From the NCBI GenBank assembly GCA_910586585.1, contig CAJUKA010000015.1:10536-74535 (forward strand): a stretch of DNA of 64,000 bases, read 5' to 3'. This document shows, one piece after another, positions 8,959 through 17,433 of this stretch. Positions within the stretch are counted from its first letter, which is position 1. Each line of letters opens with the position of its first letter. Position numbers and translations under genes: made by a program. Source of the stretch: an uncultured Lachnospiraceae bacterium. Its GTDB lineage: Bacteria > Bacillota > Clostridia > Lachnospirales > Lachnospiraceae. The notes beneath the pieces were generated by a model. That model saw only the letters and a list, made by a program, of their open reading frames with translations. It had not been told where the DNA came from and did no database searches.

Positions 8959-8987
8959 TTGACATATTCTGACAACTTTGATATTAT
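8959..8987 (+). promoter_or_regulatory. Sigma-A promoter of the mini-flagellin gene
   Basis: TTGACA at 8959-8964, a 17-base spacer and TATTAT at 8982-8987. Unlike the full flagellins, this gene has a housekeeping-type promoter and no visible SigD box. Confidence 0.75.
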
Positions 8988-9084
8988 ATAATTGTTAAGA
9001 GACAACACAAGATGATTGTGGATGGCTCAAAAGGGTAATAATTTATATATAAAGGATTGATTGTATTCAACAAGGAGGTAAAGT

Positions 9085-9426
9085 ATGGAAATTAAGAACA
9101 ACATCGCAGTTGGCGCAAAGACAGCAAATGAATTGTTTGCAACAAAATTAAAAGCAAATGAAAAAGAAGAAAAGCTTACAATTGGCCAGAAGTTGGCAGA
9201 AGAGGAAAAGGATGATGCAGTTGCACTTAGCCTGTCATCAAAAGCAACAGATGCATCAGAGTTTGCACTTGAGAATTTCAATTCGGCAGCAAGTACAATC
9301 ACTGATATTTCCAAAGCAGAAGAAATGATTCGTGAATCAAATCGCCGTATTTTGGATCAGGCAAGTGATGCAGTTCTCACACAGGCAAATCAGACTGTGC
9401 CGGTTACTTCAGAGCTTTTAAAGTAA
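9085..9426 (+). CDS. Mini-flagellin-like protein (113 aa)
   Basis: The last 50 residues align without gaps to the C-terminal D0 region of flagellin 1. About 21 positions are identical, including the order A-EM, SN, IL-QA, L-QANQ and a terminal LL. Residues about 29-53 (EKLTIGQK, DDAVALSLSSK) resemble the N-terminal flagellin motif EKLSSGYK...DDAAGLAISEK. The product thus looks like the two flagellin terminal helices joined, with D1's core and the variable domain absent. A strong AAGGAGG ribosome site and its own promoter and terminator argue that it is expressed. It is too small to be a normal filament subunit. A junction protein, assembly modulator or FliS decoy are possibilities; the function is unknown. 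Confidence 0.75.
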   Translation: MEIKNNIAVGAKTANELFATKLKANEKEEKLTIGQKLAEEEKDDAVALSLSSKATDASEFALENFNSAASTITDISKAEEMIRESNRRILDQASDAVLTQANQTVPVTSELLK

Positions 9427-9440
9427 ATTATAGAATCATA

Positions 9441-9472
9441 AAAAATCGAGCGTTTTTGCTCGATTTTTTTTT
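9441..9472 (+). terminator. Rho-independent terminator
   Basis: An 11-bp perfect stem (9441-9451 with 9458-9468) runs into nine T. It ends the mini-flagellin transcript. Confidence 0.9.
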
Positions 9473-9525
9473 ATGCACAGGCACGGAAAGGAATATACAG
9501 CGAAAGCTGCCCGCGCCTGGCGCGC

Positions 9526-9558
9526 GAGTAGGAGAAGATAAACCTTCCCTACTCGATT
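9526..9558. repeat. Short palindromic repeat, copy 2
   Basis: GAGTAGG at 9526-9532 pairs with CCTACTC ending at 9554, followed by GATT as in the other copies. It lies between the convergent mini-flagellin and flagellin 2 and may act as the terminator of the minus-strand flagellin. Confidence 0.55.
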
Positions 9559-9585
9559 ATAATAGGAAATTGCGGCAACGTGTTT

Positions 9586-11709
9586 TCATCCAATTAAGCT
9601 TAATATTCCTTGATTTTTCTGATTTGATTGTGCAAGCATCGATTGCCCTGCCTGTCCTAAAATATTTAGGTTGGAATAATTTACCATTTCTTTTGCCATA
9701 TCAGTATCGCGAATCTGCGATTCTGCATATTGTGAGTTCTCAGAAGAGTTTTGGTCAATATTGTAGGCGTGCTCCATACGGTTTTGGTAGGAACCAAACA
9801 GGGAACGCTGTGAACTAACAACTTCAAGCGCTTTGCTGACTTCATCAATGGCAGCAAGTGCATCTTCCTGGGTCAGTACATTAGTTCCAAACATACCAAG
9901 ACTTGAAAGACGTAAGCATTCATAATCCATATTTATTTTGTCAGTGGTTTCAGAACCACTGTGGATATTGAGATCGATATCATCATAGTAGCTGGTAACA
10001 GCATAGTCATATACCTGGGTAGGGGAATTATTTTGCGTTCCAGCATGGTAATCATAACCAGGTTTATGGTTTCGGGTGGTCATATCTAGTACTGTATGTT
10101 GAGTGTTAAATGCATCCTGTAATTTTGCAAGAACACTTGCTTCAGTATCGGTTTTATCCACGGAGATATTAAAGTAAATAGTACCTACATTAACAGAGGT
10201 AGGATTTGTATCTGTTCCGGGATAATGATTGAATTTTTGGTCAGAAGTTACATTAAATTGGAATGTCATAGTACCGCCTGACAAGGAGTTTCCTCCATTA
10301 CCCTGCGCCAAAAGACCGGTATCGGCATCTGTAAGAATTGCGCTGACAGCATCTTCGGTATTATTATTATGATCATTAGCGTATTTTGTATCTCCATGAG
10401 TGTTCAGATAATATTTATAGGTATTTCCGTCTGAGGCATGGTAGGGTGGATTATAGGTGGAATAAGACCACCATTCATTATAGTATTCAGCAACTTTTGA
10501 CCCACCGGTTGTAGGTGGTAGCGTATTTGTATAACCTCCGTACTCTCTGTAAGGACTAAGCAGGTTGCTGATATCACTGGGACAACTGATACTTGCATAG
10601 TTAAATTTTGCAGTTACGGGTCCAAGTCCCTCCATATTAAAATGAAATTCATAAAGGCCATTATTATTTTGGAAGTTACTTATTCCATTTAATAAGTCAG
10701 GCTCAACATCTGTAGTGGACTCCTGCATAAAATCATATCCTTCCTTGCCATTCTTTTGTGCTTCAATTCTGTCGTAAACGGCAGCACTGAAACTCATGTT
10801 TGACGAAATTGTAATTCCTTTGGATGCAAGATAGCTGCTTTCGCCTTTCCAATACGCGTCTGGCGAACGGTAGATTGGAACATTATTCAATGCCGTAGCA
10901 AGCTGCGCAGTGGTTGCAGTGGGCTGTGCAGCGCATTTTACCTGGAATTCAAACATCGGTTTTCCTGCGCTGTCATAGAGTTTTTCTGTTTTTACACTGC
11001 CGTCAGCAGGATCGGTATATGTGACTTCTTCCAATAAATCCTTAGCCGTAATTGTATAATTATTCTCGCGGAAGGTATCCCAGTCAATGCTTTTGGTAGT
11101 ATAGGTAATACCATTATATGCTCTCCACTGAACAGATACACCGTCATCTTCCGTTGCACAGATTTTATAGAGATCGTTTGGAAGGTATTCATAGTTTTCG
11201 TTGTTGACATCTATATTGATGTAGGAAGTCTGATTGATTGTGGCGGACTGTACATTTTTGACGCCAATGATTTCTTTTTGATCGAGTGGATTGTCTCCCT
11301 TCCAAATTTGACGCTCATTGAATGTTGTTGTGGTAAAGACACGCTCCATTTCCGCCTTTAAAAGCTGCACTTCATCATTGATATTTGCCCGGTCCGAGGC
11401 GGAGTTTGTACCATTTGCAGACTGTACAGCCAGCTCATTGATTCTTTGCAGCATATCATGCACTTCATTGAGCGCGCCATCCGCAACCTGCGCGTAGCTG
11501 ATACCATCTTCAATATTTATAGCTCCCCTGTCAAGACCACGTATCTGCTTGCGCATTTTCTCAGATATGGATAATCCGGCCGCGTCATCGGCACTGCGGT
11601 TAATTTTGTATCCAGAAGACAGTTTTTCTGTGCTGGACGCCAGTTCGCCAGATGAAATTTTATATTGTCTGTTCGTGTTGAGTGCAGACATATTATGCTG
11701 TATTACCAT
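9586..11709 (-). CDS. fliC: Large flagellin (707 aa), reverse orientation
   Basis: A complete flagellin. The N-terminal block (MVIQHNMSALNTNRQYKISSGELASSTEKLSSGYKINRSADDAAGL) and C-terminal block (SSQRSLFGSYQNRMEHAYNIDQNSSENSQYAESQIRDTDMAKEM...) flank a variable region of roughly 450 residues rich in Tyr, Asn, Thr and Ser. That region offers many potential O-glycosylation sites. In the C-terminal block the usual HTIKNLDNVVENTTA is replaced by a diverged stretch (HAYNIDQNSSENSQYA), so it is the most divergent family member here. The start follows AAAGGGGGA on the minus strand. It is transcribed toward the mini-flagellin and divergently from flagellin 3, and has its own SigD-type promoter. Confidence 0.93.
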   Translation of the reverse strand: MVIQHNMSALNTNRQYKISSGELASSTEKLSSGYKINRSADDAAGLSISEKMRKQIRGLDRGAINIEDGISYAQVADGALNEVHDMLQRINELAVQSANGTNSASDRANINDEVQLLKAEMERVFTTTTFNERQIWKGDNPLDQKEIIGVKNVQSATINQTSYINIDVNNENYEYLPNDLYKICATEDDGVSVQWRAYNGITYTTKSIDWDTFRENNYTITAKDLLEEVTYTDPADGSVKTEKLYDSAGKPMFEFQVKCAAQPTATTAQLATALNNVPIYRSPDAYWKGESSYLASKGITISSNMSFSAAVYDRIEAQKNGKEGYDFMQESTTDVEPDLLNGISNFQNNNGLYEFHFNMEGLGPVTAKFNYASISCPSDISNLLSPYREYGGYTNTLPPTTGGSKVAEYYNEWWSYSTYNPPYHASDGNTYKYYLNTHGDTKYANDHNNNTEDAVSAILTDADTGLLAQGNGGNSLSGGTMTFQFNVTSDQKFNHYPGTDTNPTSVNVGTIYFNISVDKTDTEASVLAKLQDAFNTQHTVLDMTTRNHKPGYDYHAGTQNNSPTQVYDYAVTSYYDDIDLNIHSGSETTDKINMDYECLRLSSLGMFGTNVLTQEDALAAIDEVSKALEVVSSQRSLFGSYQNRMEHAYNIDQNSSENSQYAESQIRDTDMAKEMVNYSNLNILGQAGQSMLAQSNQKNQGILSLIG

Positions 11710-11845
11710 ATTTTAATCCCCCTTTAAAGCTTATATAAAAATTGAATCGTGAATAGGAAAACGTTCCTAGTTTACCATGCTTTTAGTTTCAATAACAGAT
11801 ATTGTCATCTTCTTGTGTAGTATAAAAAGCATCGTTTTAGTAACT

Positions 11846-11873
11846 ATATCGGCAGTTTTATTCCAAAAATAAA
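11846..11873 (-). promoter_or_regulatory. SigD-type promoter of reverse flagellin
   Basis: On the minus strand a perfect GCCGATAT (+ strand 11846-11853) is preceded at 16 bases by TTTA, a poor -35 box. The perfect -10 and its position about 137 bases upstream of the flagellin start support the call. Confidence 0.6.
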
Positions 11874-12184
11874 TAAGTTTACAGAAAATTTTAAAAATTT
11901 TTCTAATTCCCCACACAATTCAAACAATTATGTTGACAAATTATGAAAAAGCAAGTAGCATAAAAACAAAATCAGAATAGAAAATAATGTAAAAATTTTT
12001 TGAAAATAGGAAGGCGGATGGGTCAAACATATGATGGCAGCGCATATTTTTTATGCATGTTTACACAGTCAGGCCCTACGAATCAAAGTGCGCAAAGTTG
12101 CTGTAATAGAGAATTATAGTTGAAATAAAATCTGATAAAAGCACATTATTTAAACAAATTATATAAACAATCTATGTAATACTA

Positions 12185-12211
12185 TAAATTTTCAGAAAAT
12201 TTCGACGATAT
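12185..12211 (+). promoter_or_regulatory. SigD promoter of flagellin 3
   Basis: TAAA at 12185-12188, a 15-base spacer and GACGATAT at 12204-12211, one mismatch from consensus. With the minus-strand promoter near 11850 it accounts for the divergent 606-base gap 11710-12315. Otherwise that gap is AT-rich with nothing recognised. Confidence 0.8.
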
Positions 12212-12253
12212 AGAATTTGTAAACGAAAGAGAAAATCGCGAAAAAATTTTTCT

Positions 12254-12310
12254 TAACAGGAAGCCGAAGGCTGAACTGTTACAATTTTTCTTTGCTGTAC
12301 AAGGAGGGTA
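12254..12310 (+). promoter_or_regulatory. Leader hairpin and CsrA-like ribosome site of flagellin 3
   Basis: TAACAG (12254-12259) pairs with CTGTTA (12276-12281) around an inner AGCC/GGCT stem. The ribosome site then reads GTACAAGGAGGGT, very close to the CsrA consensus RUACARGGAUGU. The right arm GGCTGAACTGTTACAAT is shared exactly with the end of the inverted-repeat element at 24715-24897. Translational control by CsrA is inferred. Confidence 0.45.
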
Positions 12311-12315
12311 TAAAT

Positions 12316-13986
12316 ATGGTAGTTCAACATAATATGCAGGCAATGAATGCGAATCGAATGCTTGGTATCAACACACAACAGCAGGCTGGCTCAACAGAAA
12401 AGCTTTCTAGCGGTTATAAAATTAATCGTGCAGCAGACGACGCAGCCGGGCTTGCGATTTCAGAAAAAATGAGAAAACAGATTAGAGGTCTGGATCAGGC
12501 ATCTTCCAATGCGGAGGATGGAATCTCTTGTGTGCAGACTGCAGAAGGAGCGCTTGCAGAGGTACATGACATGCTTCAGAGAATGAATGAGCTGTCTGTG
12601 CAGGCGGCAAATGGAACCAATTCGGAGACAGACCGCCAATATATTCAGGATGAAATGGATCAGTTGGTGACCGAGATTGACCGTGTTTCTGAGACAACAA
12701 AATTTAATGAGATTTACCTTTTAAAAGGTGATGAAAAAAATAAGGGAACCTATAAGAGCTATATTGTCAATTATAAGATGGTGGACACGCCAAATCCCAA
12801 TGCGGCGCTTCATGCGGAACCGCCTACAAAAAAGGATTATATTGGTCACAATACAGTATATTTTGCAGAGGCGGATATTACGACATCAGATTCTGATTCC
12901 CCTGTCAGTACAAAGAAAGTGCAGAACGGGGATGATTTCACACCCTACCTGAATGTTGCTGCAAATGGTGTCAATTCCGCCTATGAAGGATTTATGGGGA
13001 TTCAAATTAATTCTACAGTGTCTACATTGACCCAGCTGCAGGTAGATGGTATAAATAATGCTACGAATACAAAGGATAGTATTGATTTGATTTATGATGA
13101 TACAGTGAAAAATCAAGTCAATGCCGCACGAGATTTGTACTTGTACAATACCGAGACAAAGACAATGACACATATTGCCAAAGGGCAGGATATGACGGAC
13201 TATCTGAATGCCAACAATGAGATAGTTGAAGGATTTTTATTGGTAGATAAATTAAGAGGGCCAAGAGTGACAGGGGAACTCAAACTGGATCCAGATAAAA
13301 ATGGTGTTTTTGATCCATTTCCGTTTGATGCCACTACAATCGAACAGAATCGTTCCCATGCCCAGCTTTATGATGCGGATGGCAAAAAGGTTTCGGCAAT
13401 GGCGCTCTATAAATATTTTAATGTAGACAAAAATAAAGATGGAAGTTATATGGGAGGGTTGTTCAGCTCAAAAGATGCAAATCCTAAAAGCGAGATTAAG
13501 ATAGATGATATTAGTATTGAAGATTATGTCAATGTAGGAAATGGTTCGGATATTGCGAATGATTTGGCCTTTGATCTGCATGTTGGCGCTGATTCGGACG
13601 ACACCAACAAAATTACTGCGCAGATTATGAGCCTTTCTTCAGCGGGGCTTGGCATAGAAAAGATTCATTCTAAAAAGGGAATCGGAATTGTGGACGATAG
13701 CGGCGACCTGGCAACGGATACCATTGATGTAGTAGCAGATGCACTAAAGAAAGTATCGACACAGCGCTCTCTTATAGGTGCGGTGCAGAACCGCTTGGAG
13801 CATACGATCAAGAACCTTGACAATGTTGTTGAAAATACCACACAAGCAGAATCCAATATTCGCGATACTGATATGGCGAAGGAAATGGTGTCATATTCAA
13901 ACAATAATGTGCTGATGCAGGCCGGACAGTCTATGCTTGCGCAGGCAAATCAGGGAAATCAAGGAATTTTATCACTGCTGCAGTGA
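12316..13986 (+). CDS. fliC: Flagellin
   Basis: The 556-residue protein has intact terminal domains (MVVQHNMQAMNANRMLGINTQQQAGSTEKLSSGYKINRAADDAAGL at the N-terminus; FDLHVGADSDDTNKITAQI and RLEHTIKNLDNVVENTTQAESNIRDTDMAKEMV at the C-terminus). The central variable domain is about 280 residues. The start at 12316 is chosen from AAGGAGGG at 12301-12308 and the conserved MVVQHN; an upstream in-frame ATG at 12292 would place the ribosome site inside the gene. The central domain shares 'LYDADGKKVSAMALYKYF' with the neighbouring flagellin ('LYDADGKEVSGVKLNKYF'), showing that the two arose by duplication. Confidence 0.95.
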   Translation: MVVQHNMQAMNANRMLGINTQQQAGSTEKLSSGYKINRAADDAAGLAISEKMRKQIRGLDQASSNAEDGISCVQTAEGALAEVHDMLQRMNELSVQAANGTNSETDRQYIQDEMDQLVTEIDRVSETTKFNEIYLLKGDEKNKGTYKSYIVNYKMVDTPNPNAALHAEPPTKKDYIGHNTVYFAEADITTSDSDSPVSTKKVQNGDDFTPYLNVAANGVNSAYEGFMGIQINSTVSTLTQLQVDGINNATNTKDSIDLIYDDTVKNQVNAARDLYLYNTETKTMTHIAKGQDMTDYLNANNEIVEGFLLVDKLRGPRVTGELKLDPDKNGVFDPFPFDATTIEQNRSHAQLYDADGKKVSAMALYKYFNVDKNKDGSYMGGLFSSKDANPKSEIKIDDISIEDYVNVGNGSDIANDLAFDLHVGADSDDTNKITAQIMSLSSAGLGIEKIHSKKGIGIVDDSGDLATDTIDVVADALKKVSTQRSLIGAVQNRLEHTIKNLDNVVENTTQAESNIRDTDMAKEMVSYSNNNVLMQAGQSMLAQANQGNQGILSLLQ

Positions 13987-14027
13987 TATGTAGTCCAACG
14001 AATCAGAACAATTCGTTGGACTACATA
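13987..14027 (+). terminator. Long perfect hairpin after flagellin 3
   Basis: A 17-bp perfect stem pairs 13987-14003 with 14011-14027 immediately after the stop codon. No T-run follows, so it may protect the mRNA 3' end as well as, or instead of, terminating. The rest of the 363-base gap to the next flagellin is AT-rich and holds only the SigD promoter below. Confidence 0.6.
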
Positions 14028-14253
14028 ATATATAAATAATTACACGACATAAGATTGAAAATTTCCGGAAAGTGGTTAACCATATTTAGGTGATAGCTAT
14101 AAAGACCAAACAATCAAGATAATTATTAAAAACTGAATTTAGTAAATGAATAAGAGTATTTTGCGGCAATATAAAGTACTCTTATTTTATTGGCTGAAAA
14201 ATTATGTAATTATTTTATTTGAACAAATTATTTAAAAAATATATGTAAATCCG

Positions 14254-14280
14254 TTAATTTTCAGAAAACTTATCCGATAT
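14254..14280 (+). promoter_or_regulatory. SigD promoter of flagellin 4
   Basis: TTAA at 14254-14257, a 15-base spacer and TCCGATAT at 14273-14280. The spacer matches that of flagellin 3 at 12 of 15 positions, so the promoter was duplicated with the gene. Confidence 0.75.
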
Positions 14281-14349
14281 ATATAATGTAAATAAATAAT
14301 TAATTTCATAAGGAACAAAAATAGCATTTAGCAAAGGGGAGTAAAGATT

Positions 14350-16101
14350 ATGGTAGTACAGCACAATATGCAGGCGTTGAACGCCAACAGAATGTTAGGA
14401 ATTACAACGGGAAGGGCTGGAGATTCTACAGAGAAGCTTTCTAGCGGATATCGTATTAACCGTGCAGCAGACGATGCGGCAGGCCTTGCTATTTCGGAGA
14501 AAATGAGAAAGCAGATTAGAGGTCTTACACAGGCATCTTCCAATGCAGAGGATGGTATATCTTGTGTGCAAACCGCAGAAGGAGCGATGGCAGAGGTTCA
14601 AGATATGCTTCAGAGAATGAATGAGCTTTGCGTACAGGCAGCGAACGGAACGAATTCAAAATCAGACCGTGAGTATATTCAGGATGAAATTGACCAACTT
14701 GTAACGGAGATTGACAGAGTTGCAGAGACAACAAAGTTCAACGAAACCTATCTGCTTAAGGGTGATAGTACAAAAGCAACAAAAAATTCATATGTTACAA
14801 ATTATTCAATGACATGGACAAGAAATACTGTGGCAAATAATGTGCCAAATCCAGTCACCTACAAAATGAATTATATTGGCGTGAATAATATTTATATAAC
14901 ATCTGCTTCTATATATGGCTCCAATACCAATATATCCTATACAGGACACAAAGTAGGAACTGGTTCTGATATCACACCATATCTGTCAAAGGATACAGCG
15001 ACAACAGACAATACATATAAGGTTAATTTCAATACTACTTCCTATGTAGCATTTGTTGGTGTTGAGCTAAATGCACAGCTTGCAAAAGGAGAAAAAGGAA
15101 AGGTAGCGTCTGAGGTTGCAGGCGCAGTGGACGGTACGACACCCGATTTGTCTACAGACGGAACTTCTTCGATTGTCAGAGCAAATAGGGAGCTCTTTAT
15201 CTATAATGTAGCAAATGAAAATATTACCAGAATTGAAGCGGGAACAGATATGACAAAATATCTGAATGATGACCGCACGATTAATAGTGACAAATATAAG
15301 CTTGTGGATGTTCTGTATGGTGCAGCAGGCAAGACGGAAATGGTAACAGAGAATACATCTCAAAAGATCAAGGATAAAGTATTGGGCGGCAATGAGTTTA
15401 CATGGGGCGATGAATATCTGGAGCATGATGTTTCCATGAATAAGCTGTATGATGCAGATGGAAAGGAAGTTTCAGGAGTGAAGCTCAACAAGTACTTTGA
15501 CGAGAATGGTAATTATAAGGGAGGATTGTTTACTACTCCTTTGGCCAGAGCAATCGATCAGGTATTTGCAAAAGCAACAGAGGCTTCCTCGAAGTTACAG
15601 GGTCTTGGTGACGGCGGAATTAACGGTGGTGTAACGATCAGCAGATATATTACACAGTCTTCTACAAAGGTTGCAGCAGATTTGGACGTAAACCTTCATA
15701 CAGGCGCTGATTCTGACTGGGAAAACAAGATTCAGCTTGCAATCAGCACAATTACAGCGGCAGGACTTGGAATTGATAAGATCGCAAGCTGGAATGTTGG
15801 AATTGTTGACGAGACAGGGTACAATGCAACCGACGCAATTGATGTAGTAGCAGATGCATTAAAAGTTGTATCAAAACAGCGTTCTATTCTCGGTGCGATA
15901 CAGAATCGTCTGGAACATACGATTAAGAACCTCGATAATGTAGTGGAGAATACAACAGAGGCGGAATCTAACATTCGTGATACCAATATGGCTGAAGAAA
16001 TGGTATCTTATTCGAACACAAATATCCTGATGCAGGCGGGTCAGTCAATGCTTGCGCAGGCAAATCAGTCAAATCAAGGTGTTCTTAGCTTATTACAATA
16101 A
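14350..16101 (+). CDS. fliC: Flagellin
   Basis: The 583-residue protein has complete terminal D0/D1 blocks (MVVQHNMQALNANRMLGITTGRAGDSTEKLSSGYRINRAADDAAGL; VNLHTGADSDWENKIQLAI; RLEHTIKNLDNVVENTTEAESNIRDTNMAEEM). Its variable domain is about 300 residues and Thr/Ser/Asn-rich. It is the closest relative of the 12316 gene. Ribosome site AAGGGGAG at 14335-14341. It is followed by two flagellin-type glycosyltransferase genes, which may be cotranscribed if the hairpins at 16114-16235 are read through. Confidence 0.95.
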   Translation: MVVQHNMQALNANRMLGITTGRAGDSTEKLSSGYRINRAADDAAGLAISEKMRKQIRGLTQASSNAEDGISCVQTAEGAMAEVQDMLQRMNELCVQAANGTNSKSDREYIQDEIDQLVTEIDRVAETTKFNETYLLKGDSTKATKNSYVTNYSMTWTRNTVANNVPNPVTYKMNYIGVNNIYITSASIYGSNTNISYTGHKVGTGSDITPYLSKDTATTDNTYKVNFNTTSYVAFVGVELNAQLAKGEKGKVASEVAGAVDGTTPDLSTDGTSSIVRANRELFIYNVANENITRIEAGTDMTKYLNDDRTINSDKYKLVDVLYGAAGKTEMVTENTSQKIKDKVLGGNEFTWGDEYLEHDVSMNKLYDADGKEVSGVKLNKYFDENGNYKGGLFTTPLARAIDQVFAKATEASSKLQGLGDGGINGGVTISRYITQSSTKVAADLDVNLHTGADSDWENKIQLAISTITAAGLGIDKIASWNVGIVDETGYNATDAIDVVADALKVVSKQRSILGAIQNRLEHTIKNLDNVVENTTEAESNIRDTNMAEEMVSYSNTNILMQAGQSMLAQANQSNQGVLSLLQ

Positions 16102-16113
16102 ATATAACAAACT

Positions 16114-16143
16114 GAGCAGGAGGAATGTTCTTCTTTCCTGCTC
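16114..16143. repeat. Palindromic repeat relative
   Basis: GAGCAGGA at 16114-16121 pairs with TCCTGCTC at 16136-16143. It is related in sequence to the GAGTAGG...CCTACTC family at 6037, 9526 and 36554. Confidence 0.45.
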
Positions 16144-16206
16144 GCGCGTCAGGCGCCCGTCGGCTTTGCTGCCAATCTTCCTTTGGGTGCCTGCGTGTAT
16201 GATAGA

Positions 16207-16235
16207 CGCCGCACATTACAAGTGTGCGGCGTTTT
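16207..16235 (+). terminator. Rho-independent terminator
   Basis: A 9-bp GC-rich stem (16207-16215 with 16223-16231) followed by TTTT. It partly separates flagellin 4 from the downstream transferases. Confidence 0.75.
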
Positions 16236-16328
16236 GATGATGGGACATTGTTTTTATGTTAGAGTTTGTGCCTGTGTGGCGTTCACAAACTTTATATATG
16301 CAAAATGCCGCACAGAAATGAGGAAAAA

Positions 16329-17399
16329 ATGTCAAAAATACCGATTTCGGTCTGTATTATTGCAAAAAATGAGGAAAAGCATATTGAGGAATGCCTCAAA
16401 AGGATTAAGCCCTATGGTTTTGAAATCGTCGTTACAGATACTGGGTCTACAGACCGGACAAAAGAGCTTGCAGCGAAATATGCGGACAAAGTGCTTGATT
16501 TTGAGTGGGTGGATGATTTTAGCGCAGCAAGGAATTTTTGTGCAGCGCAGGCGTCAAATAATTGGATTCTAAGCTTGGATTGTGATGAGTATGTGAATGA
16601 GGCGGATGTAAAAACGATACGGATTCTAATGCAGAAATTTCCCAAACTGACAGGGGTGATACGGTTAAAAAATTTGGTTTATGACAGTGAAGGAAATCCG
16701 GCATATGGAAGTGATGATGTCACACGATTTTACAATCGGAATTTTTATACGTTTGATTTTCCGATTCATGAGCAGGTTTGTCAGATTGATTTGTCCAAAA
16801 GAGACGAAATTTTGCAATGCTTTGTCCTTCCGATGGAGGTTATTCATCATGGATATGCTTTGACACCAGAGGAAATGCAGGCAAAACAGGAACGAAATCT
16901 GGAAATGCTGTATAAAAATCTTGAGTCAAACCCCAAAGATCCATATACGTATTTTCAAATTGGGCAGTCGGAGTTTGTTCTCGGCAACCATGAAAAAGCA
17001 ATTGAATTCTATGAAAAAGGGATTTCATATCAGCCTCCAATAGAATATGTATATGTGCAGATGATGGTGATTTCACTTGCAAAGGCATATGTTAAGGCTG
17101 GACGGGAACAGGATGCGCTTAATTTAATGGAGCAGTACTGCAATGTCTGCAATACAGCAAAGTTTGTTTTTACGTATGCGGGTGTTTTGCTGGATAATGG
17201 GAATGTTATCAAGGCGCTTTTGATGTATGTGAAAACAACAACATTGCCGGATGTTGATACATTGGGAGAAAATCTGATGCACTGCTATCAGCATATTATA
17301 GATATTTATTCTGATATGGGAAATATGCAGATGGCAGAACTTTTTATGGATAAATATAAAGCTTGTATGCGCGAAAAGGAACGCGTAATTAACAGTTGA
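16329..17399 (+). CDS. Family 2 glycosyltransferase with TPR-like tail, paralogue B
   Basis: 356 residues, collinear with the 6124 gene: MSKIPISVCIIAKNEE, VTDTGSTDRT, DFSAARNFCA, LDCDEYV in the GT-A domain, then helical repeats (YFQIGQSEFVLGNHEKAIEFYEKGI). The start at 16329 is preferred over an upstream in-frame ATG at 16266 because it matches the paralogue's first residue and follows GAGGAAAAA. Its position directly downstream of two flagellins suggests flagellin O-glycosylation. Three related transferases may add successive sugars or serve different flagellins; this is inferred. Confidence 0.85.
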   Translation: MSKIPISVCIIAKNEEKHIEECLKRIKPYGFEIVVTDTGSTDRTKELAAKYADKVLDFEWVDDFSAARNFCAAQASNNWILSLDCDEYVNEADVKTIRILMQKFPKLTGVIRLKNLVYDSEGNPAYGSDDVTRFYNRNFYTFDFPIHEQVCQIDLSKRDEILQCFVLPMEVIHHGYALTPEEMQAKQERNLEMLYKNLESNPKDPYTYFQIGQSEFVLGNHEKAIEFYEKGISYQPPIEYVYVQMMVISLAKAYVKAGREQDALNLMEQYCNVCNTAKFVFTYAGVLLDNGNVIKALLMYVKTTTLPDVDTLGENLMHCYQHIIDIYSDMGNMQMAELFMDKYKACMREKERVINS

Positions 17400-17433
17400 A
17401 CTTGCAGACTTTGAAAGGAGCATGGGTATAAAG

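Noticed and set aside
9456..9818. Plus-strand ORF of 120 codons
   Set aside because: It lies antisense to the conserved C-terminal coding of the reverse flagellin and crosses a repeat; a shadow frame.
16266..16328. Longer N-terminus of glycosyltransferase B from ATG 16266
   Set aside because: The 21 extra residues have no counterpart in the two paralogues, and a good ribosome site precedes 16329.
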